Source: Athripsodes cinereus | Lineage: Eukaryota > Arthropoda > Insecta > Trichoptera > Leptoceridae | DNA: 64,000 nt | Direction: 5' to 3' | Assembly (NCBI GenBank): GCA_947579605.1 | Contig: OX388309.1 | Span: 33,276,237 to 33,340,236 of the forward strand | Shown: in pieces, positions 11,301-22,534 of the stretch | Numbering within the stretch: the stretch's first letter is position 1 | How the letters are laid out: each line of letters opens with the position of its first letter | The notes under the pieces: model-generated | Database searches by the model: none | What the model was told of the DNA's origin: nothing | What the model saw: the letters and a program-made list of their open reading frames with translations, nothing else | Made by a program: the position numbers and the translations under genes

Positions 11301-11915
11301 AATTTTATTTATTTTCTGTGAGCGATGTCCAATAGCTCCCTTTAACTGAACCGGTGTTACGGGTGCAATAGGTAATTTGCATTTATTATCTCTGTTTGCT
11401 AATGACTCAATGAACTCCAAGGATATGCAAGTAATCTGACTCCCTGAATCAATCAAAGTACTGATCACCTCATTACCTACTCGACCTCGTATTTCTGGTA
11501 ATTTAGCAAAACTCCCACATGCGGCATCCTCAATATATTCGTTTTCCTCGAATACGGTGAGTGATTCGTAGGTATTTATGAGTTTACCCGGTTTCATGTA
11601 CATTTTGTAAAATACAGCCTCGAAACACCCTCCAGAATCACCAAAACATATGCCATTCGTATATCCTAGTCCAACCCCTTTCTCGCGCCATACACATTTT
11701 ACACAATCCGTTATTCCATCGCCTTCCATCCCAAGTCCATCACCAGGTTTCCAGCCCTGATTTAACATGAATCTCAACGCCTTCTCCATCCCTGTTTCCC
11801 CGTTAGATCTATATTTAGTTGGATTCAGGGGATGCAATCCAACTAAAGCTCTTTTCCCTGATTCAAATATGCCTCGCCATCTTCTTGAGGTGTTGTTCCG
11901 GCCCTCACCCATCGT
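8331..11915 (-). CDS. pol: Pol polyprotein: G-patch, protease, RT, RNase H, integrase
   Basis: Frame open from 11915 (preceded by TAA at 11916-11918); first Met at 11912 gives 1193 residues. From that Met: a G-patch-like segment at about 44-85 (GWKPGDGLG, later GVGLGY), aspartic protease D-S-G at 155-157, reverse transcriptase with LDLNNAYYQIP near 432 and the catalytic YMDD at 495-498, RNase H with acidic residues near 645, 687 and 712 (TDSSSYG, SEQE, TDHHS), integrase zinc finger H863/H868/C898/C901, catalytic D930, D989 and E1024, and a C-terminal W-DGPY (GPY/F) module without a chromodomain. All catalytic residues I looked for are present. The frame is -1 relative to gag, and translation probably enters by frameshifting at 11852-11858 rather than at the Met. 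The product makes and integrates the element's cDNA. Confidence 0.95.
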   Translation of the reverse strand, partial: TMGEGRNNTSRRWRGIFESGKRALVGLHPLNPTKYRSNGETGMEKALRFMLNQGWKPGDGLGMEGDGITDCVKCVWREKGVGLGYTNGICFGDSGGCFEAVFYKMYMKPGKLINTYESLTVFEENEYIEDAACGSFAKLPEIRGRVGNEVISTLIDSGSQITCISLEFIESLANRDNKCKLPIAPVTPVQLKGAIGHRSQKINKIALVPLELEDVTINVPCLIVPKLIRQMLIGYDWLQEHQGVISCTYPGRLDFVYNEIRYSIPTQNSGIHINTLVTDTRDKVVNRSCITDIEIREYVNLMNETERLKAMIYHALVEYRDVFSTYPGLTNLYKHKITLLDEKPVVRNSYPIPMSYRNKVYERLCEMEQLGIIERATTSYASPLTYTLKKDNTVRILLDARELNTRMCSDIEKPPLISEILQKFHGVKYISTLDLNNAYYQIPLEEDSRKYTGFIFDGRSFVYKVLPQGLKTSVAGFCRAMDIVLGPEVREFCINYMDDLVIAFRGNIEVHLNHIKQVLEKLRIAGMTCSLMKCQFFSVSVKFLGHIISPRGVSMDPDKVAAIKKFPTPKKVKELRAFLGLCNFYGRFAKNHSGTVKPLCELLKKNVKWRWTTVEAEAFEQCKNGFLTAVMLHHHDPGKQYYLQTDSSSYGIGGELFQLDDDGEHYVIGFVSKGLNDAERKWSVSEQEMFAVIYSLKKFETYLRGVQLIIRTDHHSLQFLKSWKLYSGRVTRWILYLNQFDYKIEYIKGKENIGVDIISRYSHDATMVQDEKTFCPEIAGFIVEDVNRIRKDLKNINYLQREDPFLCEVFDYINGTCGPFSKMLYKYVGNYKREGDILWYTPEKGPAVIGIPTKIHSELIRYVHEEQGHVGGLKTWAAVKRRYFWPKMSVDIRNFVKSCRMCQLSKHKKYEERGPGKSLLPSYIGEIVLADVFGPLPASGLLRYKYLFVIQDAFSKYIKLFKLGVAEGASMVECVREFGQIVKIDKLLTDNARQFTSYDWIGSMNSLGITILHTSLYNPGPNGTERVNKELGRMLRIYAHPKHSSWAKYVETIEETYNDTVHCSTKFTPNEVLFAKPPTLSLDNITGVRHEPLEINIIREKVKDNLKKSANERKARFDKKWRLQNYKIGDLVKVRTFTRSSLINKETSKFGLIWDGPYTVGAIPFANAYTLVNEDGLIKGTYSPMYLGRYFIRE
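11814..11858 (-). promoter_or_regulatory. -1 ribosomal frameshift signal at the gag/pol junction
   Basis: On the minus strand the heptamer GGGAAAA (11852-11858) is phased G_GGA_AAA in the gag frame, the X_XXY_YYZ arrangement needed for a -1 slip. Four bases later begins a perfect 12-bp stem, TTTAGTTGGATT (11836-11847) pairing with AATCCAACTAAA (11814-11825), with a 10-nt loop. The gag stop TAG lies inside the stem. A -1 slip continues directly into the pol frame. Spacing is slightly short (4 nt), but opening one or two weak A-U pairs brings it to 5-6. Confidence 0.88.
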
Positions 11916-12829
11916 TTATTATAGGAGCTCTTGTTTGTCGTGGATGGCTCCTCCTCAAGGAGATTCACAACATTCCCCCCCCTAGCATTTGCATTTACAG
12001 GTGGCTGTCTCCTATATGCATACCCATCCCTCCTATTGGAAGAATGATCTTCTCGAGTAGCCACCATATTACCCAGCCTCCTCAAAAGTTCAGCAGCTTC
12101 AATTGCCGTCTTTTGATCCTTGGCGAACCACAAAGATTGCACCTCCTTCGGATAATGACGCATCAGATCATTCACCAATAGATCTTCCCCCATGTGAGGG
12201 ACAAGGGATCTCGACAGCTCCCAAAATTCCGCGAAGTGGGCCATCATAGTTTTTCCTGATGAAGAATCCCATTTCGAATTCAATATCTTTCTCCTCAGAT
12301 TCGCTTGACTTATCTCCCCCCAATAATTAGCGAGAAAATCATTCTCAAAGTCTTCAAAACTGTTCCAACGGCTCCTATAGATCCTCATCCAACTTTTGGC
12401 CTCATCTACTAAACATTCAGACGCTACTTCGACTCCACGATCCGCGCTTCCTGTCTTTTCTATATATTCCTTAAGATCTTCAATAAACTGGATGGGACTC
12501 ACTCCTTTTGTAGGAAATCGAGGTTTAATTAACCCCCGAGTAAGTATACACGTATCACTCGCACACACAGTCTTCCTCGCTCCAGCCCCCTTCTCTCCCG
12601 CTATATTAGTACATGCTTCATTCGAGCTCTTTTCCGGCCCCAATCGCTTTTCCATCGCATCAAGTTTTCCCAGAACTGGAGCCATTAGTTTCTTAACCAT
12701 GGCGATAGCAACAGAAGAATGTTTCATTATATTGGTAGGCTTATTCACTATATTACGAACATCCTGTTCAACAATGTTCTTAGTCTTCACTACCCTTCCT
12801 CTCTTCACGGCACGGCCTCTCGATTCCAT
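11843..12829 (-). CDS. gag: Gag structural protein of the gypsy-type element
   Basis: 328 residues from the ATG at 12829. A basic N-terminus (about 1-25) precedes a helical stretch, then a capsid-like region from about residue 100 (FPTKGVSPIQFI) with the W...F..F...Y spacing of retrotransposon capsids (SWMRIYRSRWNSFEDFENDF). The C-terminus is polar and Arg/Asn-rich, and I see no CCHC zinc knuckle, so RNA binding would rest on basic residues. The frame overlaps pol by about 70 nt and ends just after the GGGAAAA slippery site. Assembly of virus-like particles is the family role. The frame has no internal lesion. Confidence 0.9.
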   Translation of the reverse strand: MESRGRAVKRGRVVKTKNIVEQDVRNIVNKPTNIMKHSSVAIAMVKKLMAPVLGKLDAMEKRLGPEKSSNEACTNIAGEKGAGARKTVCASDTCILTRGLIKPRFPTKGVSPIQFIEDLKEYIEKTGSADRGVEVASECLVDEAKSWMRIYRSRWNSFEDFENDFLANYWGEISQANLRRKILNSKWDSSSGKTMMAHFAEFWELSRSLVPHMGEDLLVNDLMRHYPKEVQSLWFAKDQKTAIEAAELLRRLGNMVATREDHSSNRRDGYAYRRQPPVNANARGGNVVNLLEEEPSTTNKSSYNKRWVRAGTTPQEDGEAYLNQGKEL

Positions 12830-15566
12830 CCTGCAATGTGTAAACTATTATAAGTTACTAGAACAACCGTGAATTTCCGCTCATACTAACTAATACTAGT
12901 AACACTACACTGATCATAACAAATCATGAACAACTGCGAGCCCACTGCCTAAAAGCAACATCTCCCAGCTAACCAAAATAATGTGCGATAATAATAATAA
13001 TAACCATAATAACAACGATAAACTTCATTGGTAAATGAGACGCACAATCACAGTTAAAAAAAAATAATATAACACAAATAAATAATACTATGCAACGGGC
13101 GAGTCCATCGAAGAAGCGACATCCTCTAACCAACCCTTGTTAACATATTTACACCGTGCTTAATAATACAAAACGCGTAAAGCTACCACCAACTCAATTA
13201 CAATTACGTAAAATATCCACCTATAATAATACCTCAAATAATCAAGAGGAAGATAACGTACTATGTTCTTGAACATCCAGGGGTAAGTGGTGGGAACCCC
13301 TCCCTCAATGTGTTTACGCACATTCACGCATATAAGATACATAACACAATATTTAAACGAGTTGCATTGACAATATCTACATAATACATCCCAATATGTT
13401 ATTCTATAATAGGTACGTAGAATTCCCCTTGTCTCCAATATTACAGTAACCAAATGTATATACCTACATATTAGGTATTTATAAATGAATCGTCCTCATT
13501 CATTTCAAAAGTCCTGAAAAAATCTATTTCAAACTATCACACACACAACTAAATATAATATATTTACACACAACTATAACCACAAAGGTACATATCATAA
13601 TATTCGTTCCACTTGTAAAATAATAATAACTAAACACTTTATAGTTCACATCTTCACTCTAACATTATTGAATAATATTATTATAATATTTGACACCACA
13701 ATTTTAAAATTATAACACATTAAATAGTTTATTCCATTTGTGACATCGATAGATTCACAATCGATTCTCAAACTGTTACATCATAGCGTGGTACTTTCTT
13801 ATCAAATTACTTCTCTTCAGCGATTTATGTTATTGTACACCACTCTCTTTTGGGTTAACAGAGAGGATCCAATGCTACATAATCTCATCACATCACCCTT
13901 CTGGCCTCCAATAAAACTACTATCATCGCTGTCCAAACTTTTCACCAAGTTTCTTGCAAGTAAATCATGTTGGTATCCTACCAACAGATATTCAACATCA
14001 AATATTTCCTATATAACCTCGTATACTTTATGTTTCAGATTTCCTTGTTCCATTCAGACAATATCATCAAATCAGTCCAAAAGTTTAACAACCACTGATT
14101 TTATACATCCCGTTAGGTACTATAATATCCCGTATACCTTTCTGCTTGCATCTTTATTTAAAACTATAGTTTTTTTGTCATTCCAGTAATAATATTATTT
14201 CCACTCTCGTTCTTGGTTTTAAATATTATAACGTATTAATTAATATCTTAGTATCTATAGGTTGTACATCTTATTTCTCTATTTGGAAGACATGATGTGT
14301 TATATCAGCGAACCTCAACCTCTTTTCTCCTTAGAACATTTTCATAAATGAGTATTCTCTTGTCCTCAATTTTGAAATGATAGATACCACCTTTCAGGGT
14401 ATACCAAGAGTTCCAACGTTTCCTAAAACTCAAGATCCTGGAATGCCCCTCCTGGTTTTAAAGAGTATACTTTCCGTGTAGACTGTCTCCACTCTTAGCC
14501 GATCATTCCCCTCCACCTAGCCTGTAATTTCTTCCAGCTAACCGTTTAACATATAACCGTAATCATAATCAATAATCATTCGGCTATCGCCTTCTCATCC
14601 GCTCCATGCATATATTGTATTATGTATGTTATCAGATACTCATAAACTCTGGTCTAATATTATTTCAAACTCAATAATATATTCACCATTCTTACCTCGA
14701 TCATAAATTTATTTCACACCCCAAATAATTAACTTGACAGAATTCTAAAAGTTTAAAAACGAACACTTAACTTACAAATACTGTAAAATGTTAAGACCAT
14801 ATTCCTCAAGAAATAATAATACCTATAATATCAGTCCCTAACAAACATGTACTTGATACATATAACTAACATCAAACTATATACCTACCTATTATTTATC
14901 CATTTTACCCAAATACTATAATATCTAAAAATCCTAAAAACTCTAGTCATATACCCATATACATAAAATACACTTCGCATACATAATACCCATGTTTACA
15001 AGTCTACTTGGGAATATAATATTCCATTTTTCTAACACCCAATCTTCTTATGAAAGTACATATTTTTGGTACCTACCTATATACATTATTGAATAAAATA
15101 AAGAACTATTCAGGGTTTCAACATATATATACGTATCCAATTCTATACCTGAATCACAAGCGTTCTTTATTAGACTATTCATAAGGACATAATTCCGAAT
15201 GAACTCTTAAGGGTTCACTATTCTTATGCATAACGTTAGGTATATACCTATAAATAGCCAAACATAAATATAATATTATGTTGCTGAATTTGCCTAACAT
15301 TATAATCCATGGATAACCAACCCGCGGTTCTCGAAGTAAAAATCATCAACCAATTTTCTCACTACATCTACCAAGAATAGATTTTATCCCCCCCCTTCAA
15401 AAACCAAACACATTCCTCTGTCCATAACCCAGTTCTACTCCTCAAAACCCATTTATGCTCTCCCCCCCCTCCAATATTCATGATTTTAGTTATTTATCAT
15501 CGCAAACCCAAAACCCACTTCTACTCCGTAAAAACCCAGTTTATGTCTGCAATGACAGACATAATA
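12830..15566 (-). other. Long (2.7 kb) leader of the gypsy-type element
   Basis: Between the primer-binding site and gag. AT-rich with only short frames. An open stretch of about 51 codons lacking a start (minus strand, roughly 14305-14457; contains WYTLKGGIYHFKIED) reads like protein but matches nothing I know. The antisense frame at 13740-14189 is not supported. Confidence 0.6.
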
Positions 15567-15584
15567 TTCTGGTCCAAGGCACCA
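15567..15584 (-). other. Probable tRNA primer-binding site
   Basis: Two bases inside the 5' LTR the minus strand reads TGGTGCCTTGGACCAGAA. TGG at this place complements the CCA end of a tRNA. I could not assign the tRNA. Confidence 0.6.
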
Positions 15585-15586
15585 TT

Positions 15587-17924
15587 TGTGATGATCCTAC
15601 CTATTTTAAACCATTCTAAGCTCCGAATTTGCAACATCCTAGCTTCTAAACTATACCTACTGTAATAATTGATTCCCAAACTAGAAGTGACAACCCTATT
15701 CAGCTAGCTAAGAATTGTATGAATTTTCGCATTGTTGCAAATATACGTACGAAATATCGCATTCCTAATAGAATTAATTAACGAATTTTGGCCTTTCGTG
15801 ATCGTCTCGATTTATCTATTAACTATTTTCATAGATTTGGACCCAGTACGTTGTGTTTTGACGATAATTGTACCTACGTTGTGTATTTTTAAAAACGCAA
15901 AATAAGTCACCTGAAATATACATTTCAATAATCAAAAAGAACAACAAAATCACAAAATCAGTAAAACAATTTAAACATGAATTATGATACATATTAACTC
16001 TGAGATCAACTTTGACGTCAGATCACTTACCTTGAGATACTGTAAAATAACATAATAAAAGTAGTGCACAGTAAGACATAAAATACAACTTAACAATCAT
16101 TATAACATAAAATTCAAATAATATTATTCTATATCATTACGAGAATGTTGTATGGTAACTGGTTGCCGATCTATGTCCCTACATAAGATAACCATTTCAT
16201 AGTTTCTATAGCCGATGTATGTACATATGTTCTACAACATACCTACTAATTCATTGCGTCGTAAAGGACAGTGGCGCACCCAAAAACATAACTTTATTAC
16301 TTTTAAATATTAATTAAATTTCAACACGATTGCTTTGGCATCATTTTCGGAGACTATAACTACTGGTTGTTAATGCATGGAAAGCATGCTGTGTCCATGC
16401 TGAAGGAGCGCCGCCTCCGCTCCCTCACGTCTCAAACTGTCCCATGCCGCATTTTGAGCCCGTGTGCACTAATCTACACCCCGAATATATAAAATAATAT
16501 ATAATATGTATACTCATTTGAACATGCAGCTATATATAATAAGAATAATTATAAATATATGTTAAGAAGCTTTGTCTTGGACCCTGGCGGGAAACGGGGC
16601 AAGACCAGTATTGACCCTTGTCTCGAAAGCTGAATCGAAGAGAGGGGAGCAGGGCTTGCTAACGGTACACCTACATTTCGAAGCAGGATTAGGACTGGAA
16701 TTGTTAGTATATAGTATATGTTTCTACAAAGTACATAATACGTCTCGTGCATAATTGTATAATAATAATGATAAATATGTGGTTACGAATAGATCAAACC
16801 CACACTATAGACACAAGGTAGCTAGTCTAGTGTCGATAGGCAGAAGGGATCCATATCCATAAGGTAATCTCGACAAGATTTAGCTATAAAAGACTACATA
16901 TTTATGGTGAGGTGAATTTAGGTATCATGTAAGTCAAATAAAAATATATTAAGACCAATAAATACATAAATATTACTTATGATTAGTGTCATGCAAAATA
17001 TCAAATTTGTTCCTTCCATGATATCGCAGCAATTACAGCATGTTGAATAAGTAGAAAAATCCAGTAAGTTCGTAGAATACAAATGACATTCGATGATAAA
17101 ATATGTAATTAAATTAATAATCAAATAATATCCTTCTCAACATATAACTCCTCTTCAAACTGTATACTCCATCGTTATGGTAAAGTAAATTAAATAAAAG
17201 TATAATATTGGGTAGAGCGGTGCGCCACTGTTATTAGTCTAGTTCTAGATGTGTCGGACCGCGCTATATAAAATCAGCCACAGGTACATACATACATACA
17301 ATAATACTGAAAATAAATGTACATATAACACATAATTCCTTCGTTTTCAAAATCCGTAAAATAATAAATCCTTGAGTACAAATATTGCCTTGTAGACAAC
17401 AGACATCCTGAGAGTATCCTAACACCTAGATATAAATAATAAATTAATAATATTAAAAGAAAATCTTATCTTAGACAGCTGGCAGCATCACGGATTTTAA
17501 ATGCTAATTAAAAGTAATTTAGGATGATCTTTATATATTCCCAATTGTGGAAATATCACTAAAAAATAATGTACTAACTACTACGACGGTGGGTAAATAA
17601 AAATATTAAAATATGTCGAGTTCAAACACAGAGATTAATATATGATTGAGTCCCACCTCTCCTAGGCTCAAAACTAAACTGCCAAGAGTAATAGGTACTC
17701 TGTCTTCAGACCCTGAAAATGTCGACCCAAAGCAACAAAAAAAAACTACATCCATCTCTTCCTGACACACACCGAAATATATCTGTATCTGTCCCCTACA
17801 TAGATAGTTGTGTTCAACAACCACTTGAGATTGCCTCATTCCCAAATTAATTACCTACTACAAATATACGATCTAGGTATATAAAAATAATATTTACAAT
17901 CTTGTATATATTCATTTCATCACA
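15587..17924 (-). repeat. 5' LTR (2,338 bp) of the gypsy-type element
   Basis: Same length and, by eye, same sequence as 4977-7314. In minus orientation it should hold the promoter and polyadenylation site. Its far end (17924) abuts the CTAT target duplication at 17925-17928. Confidence 0.97.
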
Positions 17925-17928
17925 CTAT

Positions 17929-19768
17929 GCAGATGTAGATATAAAATATTATATGTATCAATTATCAGTTAATTTATTAAACATCAGAGGTGAAACCTTC
18001 ACTTTCTATACACGATCTCATCTCTTTTGCTCGCCGCAAATCATTTGTAAGCAATTATTATATTATTATACCTACCTACATCGCAAGTAATATATGTTAT
18101 TATAGTTACCTACACACCACACCGCACTATATTGTGTAGGTATATTACATATTATATTCTCACACATTTTTTTAAATTTAAATCGAACATTCACAGTAGA
18201 TTTACAATGATATTTATTTATTTAGCCAATGATACACTTCAGATAATACATATGACTAGGAACAGTAATATATAAGAGACAAATAAAATATAAATAATGC
18301 ATTACCCTATTTAGAAGTGCACACAAATGTCATAATTCACAATATTTTAATATAATAAGATTTAATTTTATAAAAAAATAAGAACAAAACAGTATTACTA
18401 CAAATCACAACAATAAAACAATATTAGACACAGTAAAATGCTCCCTCAATACGCAACTAAATGCTTACACCTAGATTTATAAGATATATTGTGATTAATG
18501 CACAATTGCACATTCACACACCTAATTATTTTGTTTGACTTGCCATACCTATATCTTTAATTAGATAGGTACACATAAATACAAATATATATTATGATGC
18601 CGCTTATAGTTGAGGTCGGAGCTATACCTATACTATAGGTATACCATACATAATAATATAATTATAATATATATGTAGGTACATTAGGTAGGTATGCATT
18701 AAAGAATTTGTATTCTCCACATAACTCCCCGTGAGGAGATTCCAGCTATAGGTATCTAACATGTAAGTTAGTACCTGTACGTGTTACTACATTGTCACTG
18801 TACCTAATACATAACTTCTTACTATACATAACCTACACTAGGTACATAATTATGGACAGGATCAGATATATCTATTGGTTTATTGTTTAACAAAAACCGA
18901 AGAGATTTTGAAATATTCCAAATTACCACACACTACGGAAAATTTGAACACATGGGTAATCATTAAGTAGGGTACTAACTTGTTCTGGGCCATGTTAAAA
19001 TTTGAAAATCGAGGTATTTCAGTTTTTGGGGAAGTCTCTAAAAATATCAAATGGAAGATTTTAAGAAAAATAGTATTTAACAAAACTGAGGAGATTGTGA
19101 AATATTCCAAACTCCTAATACCTTTTTGAAAATCTGGCAAGGGGGTGGGTATAAATTTTGGGTGTTAGGGAAATCATGAAAAGAATCTGAGACCTAAAAA
19201 AAGCCTCTCCTCTTGGGAAATTGATCAACGATTCCAAATTGGAATAACGTCCTCACGCCTTATTAGGTGACATTGTAAAGGGCGACAAATATTATTTTTG
19301 TTCGAAACGACTAAAGAACTAGATCGGGCCCTGGTTACATATAATACAGACATTCCTTCGTGTGATTGATATTATGTAAATGCATCCTATAGAGGAGTAG
19401 TGTAGTTATATAATAATACTTACATTATAGTAGGTATACCTACCATTAGATGCTTGTAGGGTAGGTATACCTATGTGTGTGTGTGACAATGTGAAAATCA
19501 CTAAGTACATTATGTAGGTATGTATTTACATGTAGGTAGGTACATTATAATATTAATACGCGACACTTTATTCTACTGCTTACATACATTAGACAAACTG
19601 TAATTATTATTATTATTATCTATACTAGGCAGGTAACCCTGACGCTGGGAATTAATCCAGACACACATCGTAGTGTTGTGGTTTCACCTATGTAGGTACA
19701 ATCTGTAAATCATTACTTCTTCACTTCTCATTTTTAACGATCATTTGGGGAGCACTCAGAGAAAAAGA
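17929..19768. other. AT-rich DNA with a short internal repeat, no gene
   Basis: Mostly intron-like DNA with TAGGTACC words. At 18890-18930 and 19076-19118 a related sequence (GAGATT.TGAAATATTCCAAA) appears twice, and a similar piece recurs near 60755-60830, suggesting a dispersed repeat. The frame at 18880-19140 (minus) spans these repeats and is not supported as a gene. Confidence 0.5.
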
Positions 19769-19942
19769 CTAAACAACATCATGGTGTGATTCTTGGCCTC
19801 CTCAAAAAGTCACCTCCACTACCTCCTCCCCAACGCCTTTCGTTGCAAATTGGTCACACCCAAAGCTCGCAGTTCCTTTTCCATCTCGTCCATCCATGTC
19901 AGCTTTGGCCTCCCAACGCATTTTCCGCCTGGAAAAGACTTA
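19769..19942 (-). pseudogene. RTE-like LINE 3' end fragment
   Basis: The minus strand translates as GRPKLTWMDEMEKELRALG followed by a broken reading ending FEEAKNHTMM. This is the C-terminal end of RTE-type reverse-transcriptase proteins, related to 21397-21984 but in the opposite orientation. Short and interrupted by stops. Confidence 0.75.
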
Positions 19943-21396
19943 ACAAGTTTCCTTTATTTAGAGATATTTTACGATAGTTGAATAATCTTTTCCCACGAAA
20001 CTCCAGCTGTTTGAAGTTATAGTTGACTGGAAGGGTTTATTGTGACCTTTCCTTGTTTTCGTTTTGATTTTTGTTTTTCTTCATAAGGGTAAAAAAGTAT
20101 TTATATGTAGGTATATTTATAATTTAGTGATTTATTTGTATTAAATATTTATCTGCGAGTGTTTGCTTGCGAGATGTTTGTACGAGGTTGAATACGTAAG
20201 TAAAGGTATCTATTGATGTAGTGTGCATGGTTTGGATGTTTGGATAGTTGTGTGATTTTTTCTTATTTAATCATAATTTATATGGTTCAAATTTCAAATG
20301 TCTTTTTATATAAAAATAAATAAATAACAGACTTGTGCTATTTCAGAGATGATGGATCAATTGTTATTTACAGTAACAACCAATACTATATTTTTGTTAG
20401 AGTTTAAGGCCACATACAAATACAAACACTCTATACAATTCAATATACATGTAAATACAAGATAAATATTAATATATATCAAAATTATTCTTAATTTTTC
20501 AATTCTAATGTGTATTTTTCATTGAAATTCTTGTTAGTTTTAAAAATAGTATATTAGTTTTATTTAACTGATAATAATGTAGATTAATATCTTGATTATT
20601 TGTTAGCTGCGACGTTCATTACGAATAATATGGAAGATATATTATGGTACATTGATGGTTTATTTATTGGTAATATTTATTATACATTCGTATTGAGAAG
20701 TTTGCTTCGACTGTATGCACCTACACTATTATATTGAATATATACATAGGTAGGTACTATACCTAATTTGTCATCATATCACGTAGGTACTGATGATGCA
20801 CAACTTTGCTGTGTACAAGTAATGAAAATGTATGTATGTATATTATGCTCTGTCTAAGTCACATGTCTGTACATTGAGCTCAGGCAGGCTATAATATCCG
20901 TGAGGCTATAATGTATATTATATACCTATAGGATTATTTACCTAATCCTCTCATGTACATAATGTTTTACTAAGGTAGGTACACACCTCGCATATTGTTT
21001 CTATGAGTGATGTGATGACAGTACAGTAGTATAGAGTATAGACTAGAGGCAGAGGCAGAGGCTTTGCAGGGCTACTGTTATTATAGCTGTAGGTAGGTAC
21101 TAATATTTAACTTACTAAATATACCTATATAGGTATATACACAATATGGGTCGGTATGTGATACTAACATCTAACTCACTCTATTACTCACTACAATAAC
21201 CTCTCTGCGCTATCTCCCGACATTGACACATATAGGTATTGTAATAGTTTATTTTGGTTGATAATAACTTCAATTTATTTTAATCTAGGTACCTGGTTAA
21301 ACGTACCTTACTACTTGGGTACAGTAATTAATAATTATATTGTGTCTTATGAACATTTATTCACACCTAAATACCTTCTTGCCTATTTAGATATGT
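19943..21396. other. AT-rich intron-like DNA, nothing supported
   Basis: No coding frame or element boundary seen; scattered TAGGTACC words and a GCAGAGGCAGAGG stutter near 21046. Confidence 0.45.
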
Positions 21397-21984
21397 ATGC
21401 ATGTAACTAGTAACAACGACATACAGGATGAAATTAGGAGGAGGATAATGGCTGCAAATCGTTGTTACTACGGTCTCCAAAGACAATTAAGGTCAAAACT
21501 AGTCAAAAGAAATACCAAAATTGTATTGTACAAAACCCTGATAAAGCCAGTCCTGATATATGCTTCTGAAACCTGGGTACTAACAAAAGCTCTAGAGAGA
21601 TCCATTGCAGCATTTGAGAGAAGGATCCTCAGAACAATCTACGGTCCTGTGAGAGATCATAATGGTTGGCGTCGTCGATACAACAAAGAGCTTTATGACA
21701 TTTATGGAGAGCCCGATGTGATCAGCTCCATCAAGGTGGGGCGCTTAAGGTGGGCTGGTCACATAATCAGAATGGACGACGATAGCCCTGTAAAACGCCT
21801 CACACTCCTCACACCACAAGGACGAAGAAGACCAGGAAGACCCAAACTGCGATGGATGGACTCTGTCAGCGCCGATGCATCCACACTGCAAATAACTAAC
21901 TGGAAGACAAAAGCAAAGGATAGACGAGAGTGGAAGAGACTACTAGATTCAGCCAAGGCCCACCCAGGGCTGTCAAGCTCATGA
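21397..21984 (+). pseudogene. 5'-truncated RTE-like LINE, C-terminal 195 codons intact
   Basis: Open frame covering the end of the reverse transcriptase and the C-terminal tail of an RTE-clade protein: an LYKTLIKPVLIYASETW segment, GRLRWAGHIIRMDD, then GRRRPGRPKLRWMDS and DRREWKRLL. The upstream two-thirds (endonuclease and catalytic RT motifs) are missing, as expected from 5' truncation during target-primed reverse transcription. The frame ends in a short TGA/ATG tandem (TGATGATGATG), the simple-sequence tail typical of RTE elements. Not a host gene. Confidence 0.88.
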
Positions 21985-22466
21985 TGATGATGATGCATGT
22001 ACCTAGTATAGGAAGCAATAGCAACATTATTGTAAAATAATAAATGTTTTGTAAAATCTTACAATTCTCCATATATACATTAGGTACATATACATAATAC
22101 CTATTTAGATTCTACTTTACTATGTGCGATAATATTATCTACATTACTTCCCAAGGATCTTGCAGAAGAGATACACATATTATAGGTATTTATGCATTAC
22201 TCGGAATCTGCTGACAGTGATGTATTACCTATACATAACTGTCAGCATAGTTATTAGGTAGATATTTAATTTATAGGAATATAGATGGGTAATTTTTTCA
22301 TTGCTATTCTGATTAATGCATCGTGTGGCTGTAGGTAGGTATAGGTAATGTGTGTGATTTGGTAAGCTAATCAATCCTCAACTTATCGCCTCATTTTACA
22401 ACATGCATAGGTAGGTATTTGCAATATCAACATACTCGTACATAATATACCTAATGTATATATATA

Positions 22467-22534
22467 ATGAGTTACAATCCATTGGATTGGTCTGCAACGA
22501 GTTTTGACTTATTTCTCCACTCCTCCCTATTCTC
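22467..22534 (-). pseudogene. LINE 3' end running into the assembly gap
   Basis: The minus strand reads REEWRNKSKLVADQSNGL then stop, nearly the same as the terminal codons of the LINE at 44068-46074 (minus, around 44072-44141). The rest of this copy lies in or beyond the gap. Confidence 0.8.

Larger units (their letters stand above)
4977..17924 (-). mobile_element. Complete Ty3/gypsy-type LTR retrotransposon, 12.9 kb
   Basis: Full-length element in minus orientation: 5' LTR 15587-17924, primer-binding site, 2.7-kb leader, gag, pol, 1-kb 3' region, polypurine tract, 3' LTR 4977-7314. LTRs begin TGTGATGA and end TCATCACA. The insertion is flanked by the 4-bp duplication CTAT (4973-4976 and 17925-17928). 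The two LTRs have equal length and I saw no difference when comparing them by eye, so the insertion is recent. Both reading frames are open. The order protease, reverse transcriptase, RNase H, integrase is that of Ty3/gypsy elements. No env-like frame follows pol. It sits in the presumed first intron of insc, antisense to that gene. Confidence 0.97.

Noticed and set aside
13740..14189. 149-codon plus-strand frame in the gypsy leader, possible antisense env
   Set aside because: Antisense to gag-pol, Ser/Thr/Leu-rich by AT bias, no signal peptide, cysteine pattern or recognised domain.
21759..21998. Minus-strand frame starting with five histidines
   Set aside because: Antisense shadow of the LINE and its ATG/TGA tail.
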